NCBI GenBank assembly: GCA_916610825.1
Contig: OU744446.1
Location: forward strand, 13,946,538-14,010,537
Direction: 5' to 3'
Length of the DNA: 64,000 bases
Source of the DNA: Haliclystus octoradiatus
Lineage: Eukaryota; Cnidaria; Staurozoa; Stauromedusae; Haliclystidae
A program made the position numbers and the translations under genes. The notes under the pieces are model-generated. The model was given only the letters and a program-made list of their open reading frames with translations, made no database searches and was not told the DNA's origin. This document shows, one piece after another, positions 10,871 to 23,700 of the stretch (positions are counted from its first letter, which is position 1; every line of letters starts with the position of its first letter).

Positions 10871-13800
10871 CTACCAATATAAAGAACTACTGATGAAGGT
10901 TGATACACCAGAAAACCATCCACTGTTTGTGTTGTCTTGACCACCAACCCTAATGACAGCCTGCAATTAAAAAGTGATTTTAAAATAAATTCATGGTTGT
11001 TAATTTAATAAACTATTTAATATTACATTTACACAGTCATGCACAACCCTTAAGCACGAATGCTTGTTTGTTGGGGGACATCAGGGACATTATTGGCAGA
11101 GTCCGACAAAATATTTAACTTTCCGGAATCTCAAAAACTTTTCAACATTTTCTTCTGAATTTTTTTGTTGAAGTTTGACCTGTAAATCAGAAAATTATCA
11201 ATTTTCTTCTGAATTTGCTCTGGACTTCCAGGATCTAGGAATAATCCCCACTTTTGTCAAACCCTGATGATTGGGTTCCATAAAATATTATTCCTTCTGG
11301 GATTCCAATTTTTCTCCCAAATTTTTAGAGTGATTTCTTTGTGTAAACGTTTTCATATATATTTTTATTTTACGGTTGTTGTCATAAAATATGATAAAAA
11401 TGCACAGTTTTACTATTCTGTTCAAGAAAATATACAATTATTTCTTTTCCTTCTAATTTTATGTTAGCCTTCCAGGACTCTCAGTTCCAGAATCCCCCCA
11501 TTGTTATCAAATCCTGGGGGACATTAACAAATTTACATATAAATTATACCACAAACGATTAACATGTGTGCATCGACGTGGAATAGAACCAAGGCTACCC
11601 ACACAGAGTGCAGACACTCTGCTATTGAGCTACCAGTGCACACATTCAATTTGAATTTATAATCTTTTTGGGGAATATTCTGAATATTAAAATATTTTTA
11701 TGACTCACTTTTTCTTCAGCAATATCTTCGTCTTCTGGTAGATAATCAGGTAGTTTTGAATCTTTTACAACTTTTGTAATAGGGTTTTTACCGAACGATA
11801 ACATGACCTAAAAAGCAACATAAAATTAATCAGACCTCCATTGGCCTACAGATTCATTTAAAGTTTCCAGCTTGTATTGATGTTGTCTAAGTACTCTGAC
11901 CTTATCCCACGCCACATTTTGAATGACTGAAAACCTACTGAAGTTGGCACAGTTCAGTTTCAGTAGCTCTTAAATTTAAATGTGCTTTCAGTGGAATGAG
12001 AAGAATGTAGACATTTTTTATGAATTTAAAGAAGGGAGAGCGGGGAGAAGAGTTACAAGTAACACTTTTGCATATGTTAGTCTATATCGCATTATTCATC
12101 AATGCTGTGTGCAATATAGTTGATTTACATACAAAATTGTAGAGAAATTATTCATAATGTCTAGCTTCCGGGATCCAAAACTTTTCTGTACACTGAACTC
12201 AACTGACAAATAATCACTCAGTTAAATGTCTGATGTTAGGAACAGCTCCTTGTATAATTGGTTGGTCAATATATAAGATTTGCAACACTATTTTGGGATC
12301 CTTTCTTAGTGATTCTTAGTTTTCCTCGTGCAATACTAGTCAGAATATCAAAGAGCATGATGGTGTCAAAAGTTCTACTGAACAGAATGCTTGAACTATT
12401 TTAAACATAAGCTAAAGTCCTAGATCTTTACACACATACACAACTGATTTTACCATTTGATCAATAACACAAAAAATTCATCAAACAAAATGTCAGACCT
12501 ACCTCCTCTCCTTCTTGATTTTTCACAATCTGTTTAGCACTCATTGCCTTTGTCATGTTGATTTGCTCGCATACTTTTTTGGGTTCAATATCATTCCTTG
12601 CTCTAATTGTACAACGATTTTTGCTTAGGTCAAACGTAAAACTGATGATTCCTTTTACATGTAAGAGTTGCTCTTCCACAAGTTTTCTATGCGATAGATT
12701 TTGCATTCCCTCGATTTTAAGAATGATGATTTTTGCACGTTTGTTACCTGTACCTAGGAAGAATTGAGGTTTGTTTCCATCTTGCTTCTTTCTAAATTTA
12801 TCAAATCAAAATGACAAAAGCCTTGTTAATCTGATCATGATGTTCAAAGGGCAGTCGTTTTAAATTGACATTGCTGTTAAAAAGCTCGTTTTGTAGACCT
12901 AATTAAGCTGTGAATTAAAATGTTCAAGATAATGTTTGTACTGCATAATCAACATGTACGCTATCCTACAGTATTTCTGTTTACAAACTTACGCAATGCT
13001 TTATTTATGTAACGTACAATGCTTAATTGTAATACGCTGTTTTTTTACAACTTAGTTTTATTTTGATCTACAATTCGTTGTTAAGTGTAAACTTCCATTA
13101 AATTTAAAAGGGATATTTTACAGGAATAATCTCACAGAGAAAAAATGAGACAGGAAATAGCATTGATTTCAAAATTCATCCACAATTTCACATATGTGCA
13201 CTGTGTAGCTATTTCATGTCCTCCAATGTCTGACAAGAGTTTAGCCTTCTGGACTTTTCGACGAGATGATGGGACGGTCACATAATGTTCGCCCGTGGGC
13301 AGAAATTCGATATTGTATAGATAAATAATAGTAATAGGGTTCCTGGAAAAAAATTGCGGGCAGCTCAATATGTTGAAAATATTATTTGCCGTACTCTGCA
13401 GATTGGCCATCCAGATCGATGGCTCTACAGTTTAACAATAGGCCTATCCGTTTTAGATAATCTGATAGCTTTTATGAAATCTGAAGTATTTACCTTGGAT
13501 GAGAAGATTGAAGGCTATCTCGAATCGTCTTGGACATTGCTTTGCACTTATGATTGACGTTTGATCTGTGAATTTACAATTTTGACTAAATAATATAAGA
13601 AAATTCTAAATTCATAATTTTTTACTAATGTTTGAATTTACATTGTGTGAACCAACCTTGTTGAAATCGAATGTAGACTGGTGAGCATTCCTAATTCCTC
13701 CCTCATGAATTTTCGATTTGGTCCGTGAAGAGCTAGCAGATGAAGTGTCTGTAGGTTAGATTTTTATATAGATCGTTAGGCTATTATGAAAACAGTTTAT

Positions 13801-14091
13801 AAATTACTGAAAATCTTGAAAAGTGATAGACTTGTTTGCTAAATCAAACCTCAAGTGTTTTCATTACAACTTCTTCGCTTTCGTTATCAAGAAATAGAAC
13901 AAGCCCAGGTAGACAACCTTGATCCTGTTAATTACCAAAAAGACAATTATTTATCATTTAACATCTTCTTTAGTTTTGAAAATTATTCGTTGACCATTGC
14001 CCAATACAATACTCACTTTCACAATGGCTGAACGGTTTTTTGGGTTGACTGATAAGTCATGTAACTGTGTAACAACTTTAAAAGCGTCCAT
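10871..14091 (-). CDS. ARMC1: Armadillo repeat-containing protein 1 (ARMC1)
   Basis: Seven exons, read on the minus strand: 14091-14017, 13924-13850, 13748-13657, 13565-13494, 12791-12503, 11807-11709 and 10960-10871. All sites are GT/AG and the frame is continuous for 263 aa (human 282). Conserved pieces include an N-terminal DQGCLPGLVLFLD (human has DQGCLPGLILFMD), PQFFLGTGNKRAK, a heavy-metal-associated-like segment (VKGIISFTF...NRCTIRAR), LPDYLPEDE, and a C-terminus ending SSSLYW (human SRSFYW). ARMC1 is a cytosolic and mitochondrial outer-membrane-associated protein that influences mitochondrial distribution; I recall MIRO and MTFR proteins as partners. Next to it, head-to-head, is an MTFR gene. 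The start was chosen by homology at MDAFKVV. Confidence 0.93.
11565..11644 (-). other. tRNA-like sequence (pseudogene or SINE head)
   Basis: Inside an ARMC1 intron. On the minus strand it has a box A-like TAGCTCAATAGCAGAG and a box B-like GGTTCTATTCC, with complementary 7-bp ends (TGTGTGC / GCACACA). The anticodon arm does not pair properly and extra bases follow the T arm. It is better read as a tRNA pseudogene or SINE head than as a working tRNA. Confidence 0.4.
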
Positions 14092-14438
14092 ATTTTCCAA
14101 TTTCTTTCTTTAGTATTCACAAACTTGTTCACTCTTCAAAATCAAGAATCTGAACCAAGGTCTGAAAAGGCTGTCCTTTTGAAAGTCGTTGGTTTGAAAA
14201 ATATCACAGATAATTCTCTACACTGATTGGCTTATTTTTCTCGACGTGTCTTGATTGACTGTTTGTGATCCGATGTAACCAATCACAGTAGACCATCAAA
14301 ATTCGAATCAAAATAGAGCATGCTGTTTGTTTGAAATCGAAGTCACGACTCACGAACTAGTAGCCAACAGATGAAAATGAGCTTGGATTTTTATTTTTAG
14401 AAATTGTTTTAAATCAAATATCATTTAAATTTTTCATC
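14092..14438. promoter_or_regulatory. Putative bidirectional promoter, ARMC1 / MTFR
   Basis: Only 347 bp separate the divergent ARMC1 and MTFR start codons. Both transcription starts must lie here or in unseen upstream exons. CCAAT/ATTGG-like boxes occur (TGATTGGCTT near 14225, AACCAATCACAG near 14280). Assignment as a shared promoter is inference. Confidence 0.6.
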
Positions 14439-17036
14439 ATGTTTTCATTATTCGATGTTGTAAACGAGCTTTTGGCATTTACAAAGCGAGATGATTCTGA
14501 GGAGGAGTCTGAGGTAGGAAGTTAGGACCACAATTATTTCATAATACTCTGTCTAAGTGCAAATTCACGATTTCAATCTTAATATTATAGCTTCTAGTCC
14601 TTCTCGATTCTAGACTGCAACAATTGAGTGAGCTTTCGAAAAATTGTTTTGATAATTTAGGATTGCTTTGGACTAGTCAATACTCGACGACAAGCATCTG
14701 GCAGTCGTAGAAGCATTGTCAGAAGAATAGGTAGGCATATGCCTGCTCGAAGAAAGAAGACTTTTCGCAACAGAAGCTTGGTTCGCGTCATTGGCAGTGC
14801 TTTACCAATAAAACCTTGTCGAAGAGCATACTTTCAGGTATATAGTCTACATTAATCATGCTGGAATTTTCTAAACCAATAAACATCATCGCACTATTAT
14901 CAGATTTAACTAGCCGATAATGTGGTAGCCTTTTGCTGATTATGATATGTAGCCTAATTCTGCATGAGGGGAAATTTATAGAAAATAGTATTCAAGTTTC
15001 AATTAGGCCTATCTTCTCTATGAAGAGGACGACATGACATCATCATGTGAAATTGTAGTGCACTGTTTCTGCTATCCGTTGACCGTTTCCACTGGCACTG
15101 GACTGAAAATCACAGTATCTCAAAGACCTTAAGGCTGGAACGCTGGCCAATGCCTAATCCATTTCTTCTCTTGCCTGCATAGGAATATGCCCAATGTCAT
15201 TAGGCCTATATACAGTAGTGAATCCACCTAATAGTGTTACATTGGATATATCCGGCTTGGAACAGAGCTGGTGCTGGTTTAGGGTAGCCTGAATAATAAT
15301 GATACCTGTACTAATAGCCTGAGTGTGGAATACTGTACGACTACGTCTGTGGACCATCTATGAGTCTAATGACTACTGGACAAATCTCAATTATTGTAAA
15401 TGTCTATTGTTGTCAGCTTAATATTTGCATATCCTTAAATTTTGATCTGGTAACATGTAAAATAGTACAAAGAGTTCAATTAGGGTACGGCATTAAATGA
15501 TATTTGAAAGGTCCTCAATTTTTGTTAGGTTTTTGAAGAATCACGTAAGAAATGGACTTCTCAAGCAAAATGCTTCATCTCCGATAACTTTGATAATGTC
15601 TATTCAAAAGTCCCATCATTGGCTGATGTAGGGGGATTACTTGATGCTTCAAATACAGAATGCGATGAAGAGAGAACAACAATACTAACAAGAGCAAAAC
15701 AACAACAAGCAAGCGGTCTTGATTTGATCAAATGCGAATACGAAGGAGACGATTCATGGCTTAGTGAATATGACGAATCAGATAGCGAGGATACATGTGT
15801 TTCACAGCAGCAACAAAGTGATAAATCGGATCAAAATGGATTGAAAATTTCAACATTGGAACAAGAACTTGCCCAACTTAGAATGCAGATTGCGTCAATT
15901 ATCACAAATCCAAATGCTACACAAGCTACAGAAGCCAACCAAGGTAAGCACGTAATATATGCTCTAAACAATATAGCCTTACTCAGTTAGACTTAATCTA
16001 TTATCTTCTAAATATTTTCTCTAGCCTTATGAATTCAAGGATCGAAGGATCCTCACTTTTGTCGGACCCTGTCTCCGAAATCCACAAAAAAGAAGAAGCC
16101 TAAACTAGGTGAACGCTGACTAATCTGTTTCTTGGGTTACATAATAATCATTGTAGGCTATAATTAATTTAATTGAAAATTTCAATGTATGTTAGACAAG
16201 TAGGACAACTTCTACTCTACTACATGCTGTTAGGCCTATTCATGAAAATGAATTTGAATTTTAAAGAGTTCTACTACAAACATCTACAGCGAAACCTGCA
16301 TATCACAGTCAGGTATGAGATGCAGATAAATTGACCACTTTATGCAGGTGACCTTTGTATTAGGCCTACAGAGATAATTCACTAGGTAATACTTTGAAAG
16401 AGAGACCATTATAGAAAAGTAGCCGCTGTATAGAGGTGACCATTATAACACGTTTGATTTTACTATAATTTATTTTATCAAACCTAGGCTGAGTGCAGAC
16501 TAATCGAACCTTAATAAGTACTGTCACAATTTTTTGATTCTCCTTTTTTATCATTAGACAGTCAAATGGCTCCAATTCCAGTACAATGTCCACCTGTCCC
16601 TCCCCCACCTCCCCCACCGCCAATGTCAACCATAGCATGGAAAGAACAGACTAAACTAGCTGCTGATACCCCTCGCAAAGCAACAGTAAAGGCAGCATTT
16701 TCAGATATATTAAAAGACATATCAACAGTGAAACTAAAATCTATTGACAGTAATCGATCACCAGGAGGTACTCCAATCAAGAAATTGCGTAAACCGCGTC
16801 AAAGCTCATCAAATGCAGTAGATATTATCACTCTTGCATTACAAAAGAAATTTGCAAAGTCCATGAATGTTACCCCAGAAAAAGAAAATACTCTACTTAA
16901 TGACAGTTTTGAATCTCCAGAGAAAAATAACTCTTCTTTAAATAGAAGTAGGTCTACATCAAGGAGACGTAGTTTATTAAGTAGACACACAATATCACAA
17001 TCACATAATACAGAAAATGTCAACATGATTCGATAG
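14439..17036 (+). CDS. Mitochondrial fission regulator (MTFR1/MTFR2 family)
   Basis: Four exons, 14439-14513, 14661-14837, 15529-15943 and 16558-17036, in continuous frame for 381 aa (human MTFR1 is ~333). Family marks in order: GSRRSIVRRIG (human GSSRSIVRKIG) followed by a CRRAYFQ block; a short coiled coil LEQELAQLRMQIASI (human LENELAALRAQIAKI); a proline run (CPPVPPPPPPPP); then FSDILKDISTVKLKSI and RSPGGTPIKKLRKP; then ITLALQKKFAKS near the C-terminus. MTFR proteins bind the mitochondrial surface and promote fission or fragmentation. I cannot tell MTFR1, MTFR2 and MTFR1L apart; it may be the pre-duplication form. It is head-to-head with ARMC1. An AATAAA at 17048-17053 lies 12 bp after the stop codon. 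Confidence 0.9.
14838..15528. other. MTFR intron 2
   Basis: Nothing recognisable between donor GTATAT and acceptor TTGTTAG. Intron 3 (15944-16557) is likewise featureless. Confidence 0.7.
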
Positions 17037-17775
17037 AAATGATATCAAATAAATGATTCCGAATTTTACGTTTTATCCCCAAGAATAAATATGATATGCA
17101 AGTGTTATGGAAGAGACGGCATAGTTAAAATTATGAATTTACTTTGACTTCAAAGTTTACATCTCTATATTTGTATTTGAATAATTTTCAACTATTTTAT
17201 ATATAATTACTTCACAATCATTTATTTTAAAACTATGTTATTCGCTCTAAGTTAGAGATCTTGTCTTCTGAATAAAAATATTGTTCTGAATTCTACATAT
17301 GGTTTATGGCAATGTACTATGTATATGCATTTTTCAACATTACTTTGTCATTGTATAACTGTGTCACATACAATGTATTAAAATTATTTTCTCTTTGCAT
17401 GAATATAATCAAATCTTTTACAAAATAATAAATCTTTTTCTTAAATTGGGCGGATTGTTTTTCGAAGTCTTGTTTAACTGAAAGTAGTTGTGGAGAAATT
17501 TCACATCTGCAATGCAATTAACTTTGCCATATAAAATTTCAAAAAGTGAAGCTAAATATAAAAAACCTTTCTAGATTTAGTAGCAAATCCATGGTTAATG
17601 GAATCATTAATTTGTTCGTAAACTTTGTTGGCTAAAATTTGCCATTCATTTTTTTATTGAGAAAGGGAATGTTAGACTGGCAATCTCGTGGCATTATTGG
17701 TATATTGGTGAATATTAAATTTAGATGTTAATGATTAATGGGTCAATGTTAGATTTGGAAATAAGTAAGGTCATT
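17037..17775. other. Convergent 3' region, MTFR and membrane-protein gene
   Basis: AATAAA at 17048-17053 serves the plus strand, and TTTATT at 17653-17658 is AATAAA for the minus strand. It is otherwise AT-rich with no gene seen. Confidence 0.55.
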
Positions 17776-20700
17776 TCATCCACAAGAAGCATTGAACCAG
17801 CCTTCACCTTCTTCCTCTGAGTCGTAAATGACATAATCATCAGTATTAAAACTTCCACCATCAACTTGATCTTGAGATGGTTGCATTTCTCGTGAAGATG
17901 TTCTTCTACCTCGTATTGAATTTAGTCTAGCCAAATGTTGAATTTTTAGTTTATTTGTCTTGTTCGTGAATTTCAAGATTGCGTCATAGATTAAAAAAGC
18001 CACTCGTAAAAAGTAATGCCCAAGAATCCTTAAAAATGTGCTGAAGAAAACACACAGTCCACCAATGTAAGCAAATGCTAAAAAATACAAATGCAAGGTT
18101 TGTGTAAACAAAATGACATGAAGATAAAGAAGGGGAGAACACTAAATCTGAATTATGTGCCTATGAAAATGATTATAAAATAGATGACAACATATTCCTG
18201 TAATCTGATTGGCTCATTTGAGTTGGAAAATTCACGATAAACATGATTTGGATAGAAAACAGCAAATCCTGATAAAATGAGTACATCTATCAAAGAATAT
18301 TTTTCTTGTCTGTTGAACATAAGAACATTTTAGCACTAACAGCACCGTGTGGCCTCAATAGCTTGCATAATGTGAGAATCAAAGTTCAATGAATATTTAT
18401 ATTCGAACAATTGTTTGCATCACTTGGCCAGGAATCAATGCCTTTGAATGTACCCTTACACCCCTGCAAAAACCAGTTTATCAATGCATGAGATTTATGG
18501 GAATATCAATGAACCTTGCCAAAACAGCATTATTAGTACATGAACTGTTCATAAAAACTTCATCAATGTTGAATGGTCCGATTTTATAAAATTTTCATAA
18601 TTTATTAGGAAATTGTTTATGAACTACAGCCTGCTTAATTTAGAGCAATTCAGATAAATGAAACTGCTGCTTATCTGCCACCTGGCTCAGAAATACTACC
18701 AACTACTTTGTGGTCATTTCTTGAATACATTCTTGCACTTGATAATAATAAAACGTAATTATACTAACTTGTTAAAAACATGTATCCATTCATATTGTAA
18801 TTGAAAACACAGAAAGCTCCCTGTGAATTAAACATAATATTTAATTTATTATCTACCCAATCATGAAATGATAAAGTTTGTCAGCCCTTCCATCAGACAT
18901 TCTGTATAAGAAATAGTGTAGCCCATGTAAACTAGGTTCTTGAAAAATTCGTGAGTACCTGCAAACATACATGTTTAGACCCTGTTTACGGGGAGGAGGA
19001 TGATCCCTCTAGAATGATCCTCCTCCTAGCCAAATCATTCGGCTCTATTGTTATTATGCATTGTGTTTACAAGGGTGAACCGACATGAAAACTGCTTTCG
19101 GGTAGGAGGATGTTTTTATGTAGTGTCGCCCTTGTAAACACTTCCAGGAGGATGATCCTGGCTACCGGTACAGCTTTTTGTCGTACCCAAACCTTTAACG
19201 TCCATATTAGGATAAATCAAAACAGGAAATGACGTAAAATTGGATTTAAGTTGAGACAATATGTGTGCGTGAAAACCTGTTCCTCCCCCCGACATGAAGC
19301 GCCTTTGTTTGTAAACACAAATAATTTTCTCTGCCGCTAAGAAGGAACATCCTTCTATAAGGATGATCCTCCTCCTTGTAAACAGGGCCTTAGTTGATAA
19401 TGACCAGATGCCAATGCTTATAGTTGTTGTTGTCCAGGAGTTGGATAAGATTAAGGAAGAAGTTATAATCCATTGCTCCGTTTATGCAAACATGGATATC
19501 AAAAACATTAAAAAAGGTTCACTAAGGACCAATCTATATCAAATTAAATTAAAAATCTGATTCGAATACTTCCTGGGTATGTCTGATCAGATTCTATCCA
19601 ATTCAAATATAAAAAATCGATCTGAATTCAACAAAATTGCAGTCAAATCGGTTTCACATACATGTACTTTAACTGGTCCATTTTTCATAAAAACTTGTTT
19701 CATGTACTGTTTGTGAAAACGTTGATAAAATGTTCATGAAATGTTTATAAGGTGTCCATGAACAGTTCATAAAAGTTTGTAAAGCTCATTAGATATCTAT
19801 ATGAAGTTCAAGAAGTCCATGAACAGTTCACGAATGATTCATGTACAAATTGTTTTACAGGGGAAGAAATGGCTATTGTGGAAAGTCCAAATGCATATAC
19901 AATAATCCATAATCAATCACACGTAAAACATTAAAATAAATCAAAATCATCGCTTCCTGGACTGCATTTCCCATTGAATTGTTTCTAATAGACTTATTGT
20001 AAAAAATAATTGAGTATAGCACCCTACACATAATCAAAACATATCTTTGATTTGAGTGATTGTCATTGAAATATCACATTGCAATTGCTAGCTTTTCATT
20101 TTAGAAGATGGACAACTAGACTTCTCATTTATGTTCCATTATAGGCAGCATATTTAAAGACTGTACCTTATTGATTAATCTTGATGGTGGAACTGAGCAT
20201 GTGAATATATTGTCTTTTTCTTGTGAAACACACGTTTTCAATGCAGACAGATCACAATCACCACACGGATAACATTGAATCTACACAATACGATATATAA
20301 ATATCCAATGGACAAATAAAAAACATTGAAAAAGTTGTAACATAAGTACTATGACTTCAGATTCCCTTGGAGAGTCTAAATTTTCTTGTTTCAATTTTTT
20401 TTTCGAAAATTGATTAACAATATCATACTAAAATCGAATATGGTAGAGCATGTTAACTTGCTATCCACAACTGTCACTTAAATATAGTTGTCTAAAGTAA
20501 AATTGAAAGTTTTGTACACATACAGATACAGCATGCTGTAATTGCTTTTGTACAGCAACCAATTTCTGCCACTCTCTTGAAATTGCCTTGAGACACAGTT
20601 TATGAATTTCAGAAATGGCCTCATATAAGGAAATGTTTATGAATAATTTGAAGAGATTTGATAAAAATAAAATGTTAGCGACTTACTGAAAGACTGAGAA

Positions 20701-23700
20701 AATAAAAATAGACTTATTATGGCATTCAAAAAGATTATGGATTGTTTAGCTTAGTCCAAAAACAGTTTACAAGGTTAATGAATAATTACCGTTATGAATT
20801 GTTACTGAACTTTGTAAATTGATTCCCCTGCGAAACTTCATGAACTAGTTCATGAACAGTCCCATGAATGTGAAATGGCACAAAAGTTCATGAACTCAGT
20901 TCATGAACTTTTCAACAATTTTTGGCATATCCCAGTTCATGAACTGGGTTCATGAACAAGTTCATGAGCTTATTACATAAATAAGTTCATGAATAAGATC
21001 ATGAATTAGTTCATGAACTTTCATGAAAAAGTTCATGAACTCTTTATGGAATGTTCATTATTGTTCTTGACCAGATACATCAATAGAGAGCACATGATAT
21101 TGCTACAGCATGTTATAATTGGGCTGTTTGACATTATTGGACATATATAATTCAAAAATCTAGCTAAAGCTTCATGGTAAAGCAATGCCATTGAGATAAC
21201 ATGTTACAGTACATTATTTTCAGGTAAACAGGTATAAAGTTAAAATTTTCAGGTTACATTAAGGTATAACATTTCTATAATCTGCATTTATTATATAAAA
21301 AAGTTATTTGCACATCTATATTCCTAAAGCAGTTTCAACTAGCTTTCAATAGTTGTACTATCATATTGTTTGTGTTAAGTATTAGAGGATATTCTATATT
21401 CCTGGATTTGATTTGTTGTCCAGTTTCTTGCAATTGAGAAACTTGGGCTATACCAATAATATAGACCTCACTCAAATCAATATTTACAATATCCAACTGT
21501 ATAATATTTGATTGAAAGTAGTTGAGAGTATTCTTTATTTCATTAAGTAAATCAACATATTTCGTTTTATGATTGTAAGTGGATTATAATCTTGAATATT
21601 TGTTAACTTTTTTGCATTGATTAGTACAAAAATACAAGCAATTTCCATTCTCCATCAAACAATACTAGAATTAGTTAAAAATGGAGACATTTGAATTTTT
21701 GAAATTCCCTAATATTGTTATTTTCTGCACAGTATTTCAGCAATCAATAACAACAATTTCAATTTGCCAGATTATTTGGCAGCTTGTTCTCAACATGATC
21801 TCAATAGGAGGTCAGCATGAACTCAGCATGAGCACCCTCTCATTTATCAGTTCCTTACTTCCTGTTTGTGAAATTTTGTGATAATATGTTTGGATCTTGA
21901 CTGTTTCCAATTCTAGATGTTATTAAATATTGCAGTTGTATAGGGAAAATACATTATTTATTATTCTACTTTAAATTGATTTGGTTTAATGAAATTATAT
22001 ATGGAATCAAATATATTTATTTAAAATCATTACTGATTCAATTTCAATTTCAATAAGGGAGCACTTTTCTTTAATGCAATAGATTTTTATTATTGTATCA
22101 GAGCATGTCAATTATATTATTCAAACTTGATTGATTAGTTCTTAGAAATTGTGAATTATATTGATTGGCAATGGATCATTGCATAGTACACAGACCATTC
22201 ATGATATTTTTCAAAAATCATTTCCTTATTTGTACAAAACTTTTAATGTGGTAAAAAGAACAACAGTTAATGAAAATCAGATTTGCTGTTGGGCTCCGCC
22301 AGCCCTTATTCAGACCCCCTGAAATCAAGAGCAGCTTTGAACTGTTCGTAAGAGAGCTCATATCTCTTTTGAGTATACTCAGTATTCTGCAAACATATAT
22401 TGCTTGCATTTTTTCTGGGAAAACATCTATCCTTAAAATAAAAAAACATATAAATATGGTTGTTATATTTTATTTTATTATCATTAACTGTCTGGTGGCC
22501 GTCCAAAGTGTGAAAGTTACAATAACAAAATGTGTATATTTGACTACTCTATTTAAATAGACATAGTCATGATAATTCATTAGCGTTATTTTGCAGCAGA
22601 GCATTCATTGATTGTAGCACTATGGTTTATTGGGAATTTTACGATTAATGTGATACCAGAAATTGATAAAACCGTTCAAGTGTTACATAAATTTCTTCAT
22701 TGCTGATTTTCAATGTGCACAGATATATATTTGTCGACTTAGTAAATAATACACTGACTGGAGCACACATATTACAGTGCTCTTTCGAGAGAATTTAATA
22801 AGTTTTACATCAAAATAATAATCTAAAGTTTCCTTGCTTACCAACATTTCATGCAGCTCAATATTTATAGCAGCTATTTATCAACTATTTATACAGTTTG
22901 TGAACTTAACAGCTCATGGACTGTATCTATAAACTGTGGAGTAAACAATTAATTGCATGCACAATTAGGAAAATGTCCATGAACTATTCACAAATTCATC
23001 AGCTAGGCTACTCAAGAACAGTTTTAATTCATTTCTCACAGAATTCCTGTAAAACAAATATTCCGTGAACTCAGATATTACAAAGTTACGTCATAAACTC
23101 CATTAAATTCATTGGTAAATTTTATTGACTTTTCATGAAAGTTCATGAACCTGCTCATGAAAGTTCATGAACCTGCTCATGAACTGGTTCATGAACTTTT
23201 CCAGTTCATGAACCTTTTTCAAGTTCATGAACTCTCATTGAATGCTTAATTTGATCAACCATACACAGATAGTTCATGAACCAGTTCATGAACTTTGGGA
23301 AAGGTTCATGAACTGTCAACCAAAACTTGAGTTCATGAACTTGTACTCATGAACCTAGATTCTAAAATATCATGAAGGTTTTCTGCGATCTGATTGGTCG
23401 AAAGAGCGTGCATGAAATCCTAGGGTAAAACATGGCTTCGAAAACAGGGAAAAACTGCAAGCTTCAAAAAGTTTGATCTGTGATAAAATAAAGAATTTAT
23501 AACTTTTTGATAACAATACAATAATTATCTCAATAATGGCTACGATTTACAAAACGACATTTAGCTCAAGATGTTTTCATTTATTGAAAAGCATTGTAAA
23601 TGAGTTATTGGTCGTGTAACATGCAAAATTATAAAACAGAATGAAAGACAATTATAGGCTGCGCTGTTTCAAGGTAAACCTAAAATTTAAATAACAATTA

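Noticed and set aside
11565-11644. Functional tRNA gene
   Set aside because: The anticodon arm does not pair and extra bases follow the T arm.
13132-13410. 92-aa minus-strand ORF as an ARMC1 exon
   Set aside because: The exon ending at 13494 joins in frame to the one starting at 12791, and the joined sequence matches human ARMC1 without it.
18471-19867. CCCCTGC...ACAGGGG pair as ends of one transposon
   Set aside because: The interval includes exon 8 of the membrane-protein gene (18769-18820), so the two motifs cannot bound a single inserted element.
22306-22506. Possible extra minus-strand exon (QKRYELSYEQFKAAL) in intron 6
   Set aside because: Exons 6 and 7 already join in phase 0, and no good donor site follows this segment.
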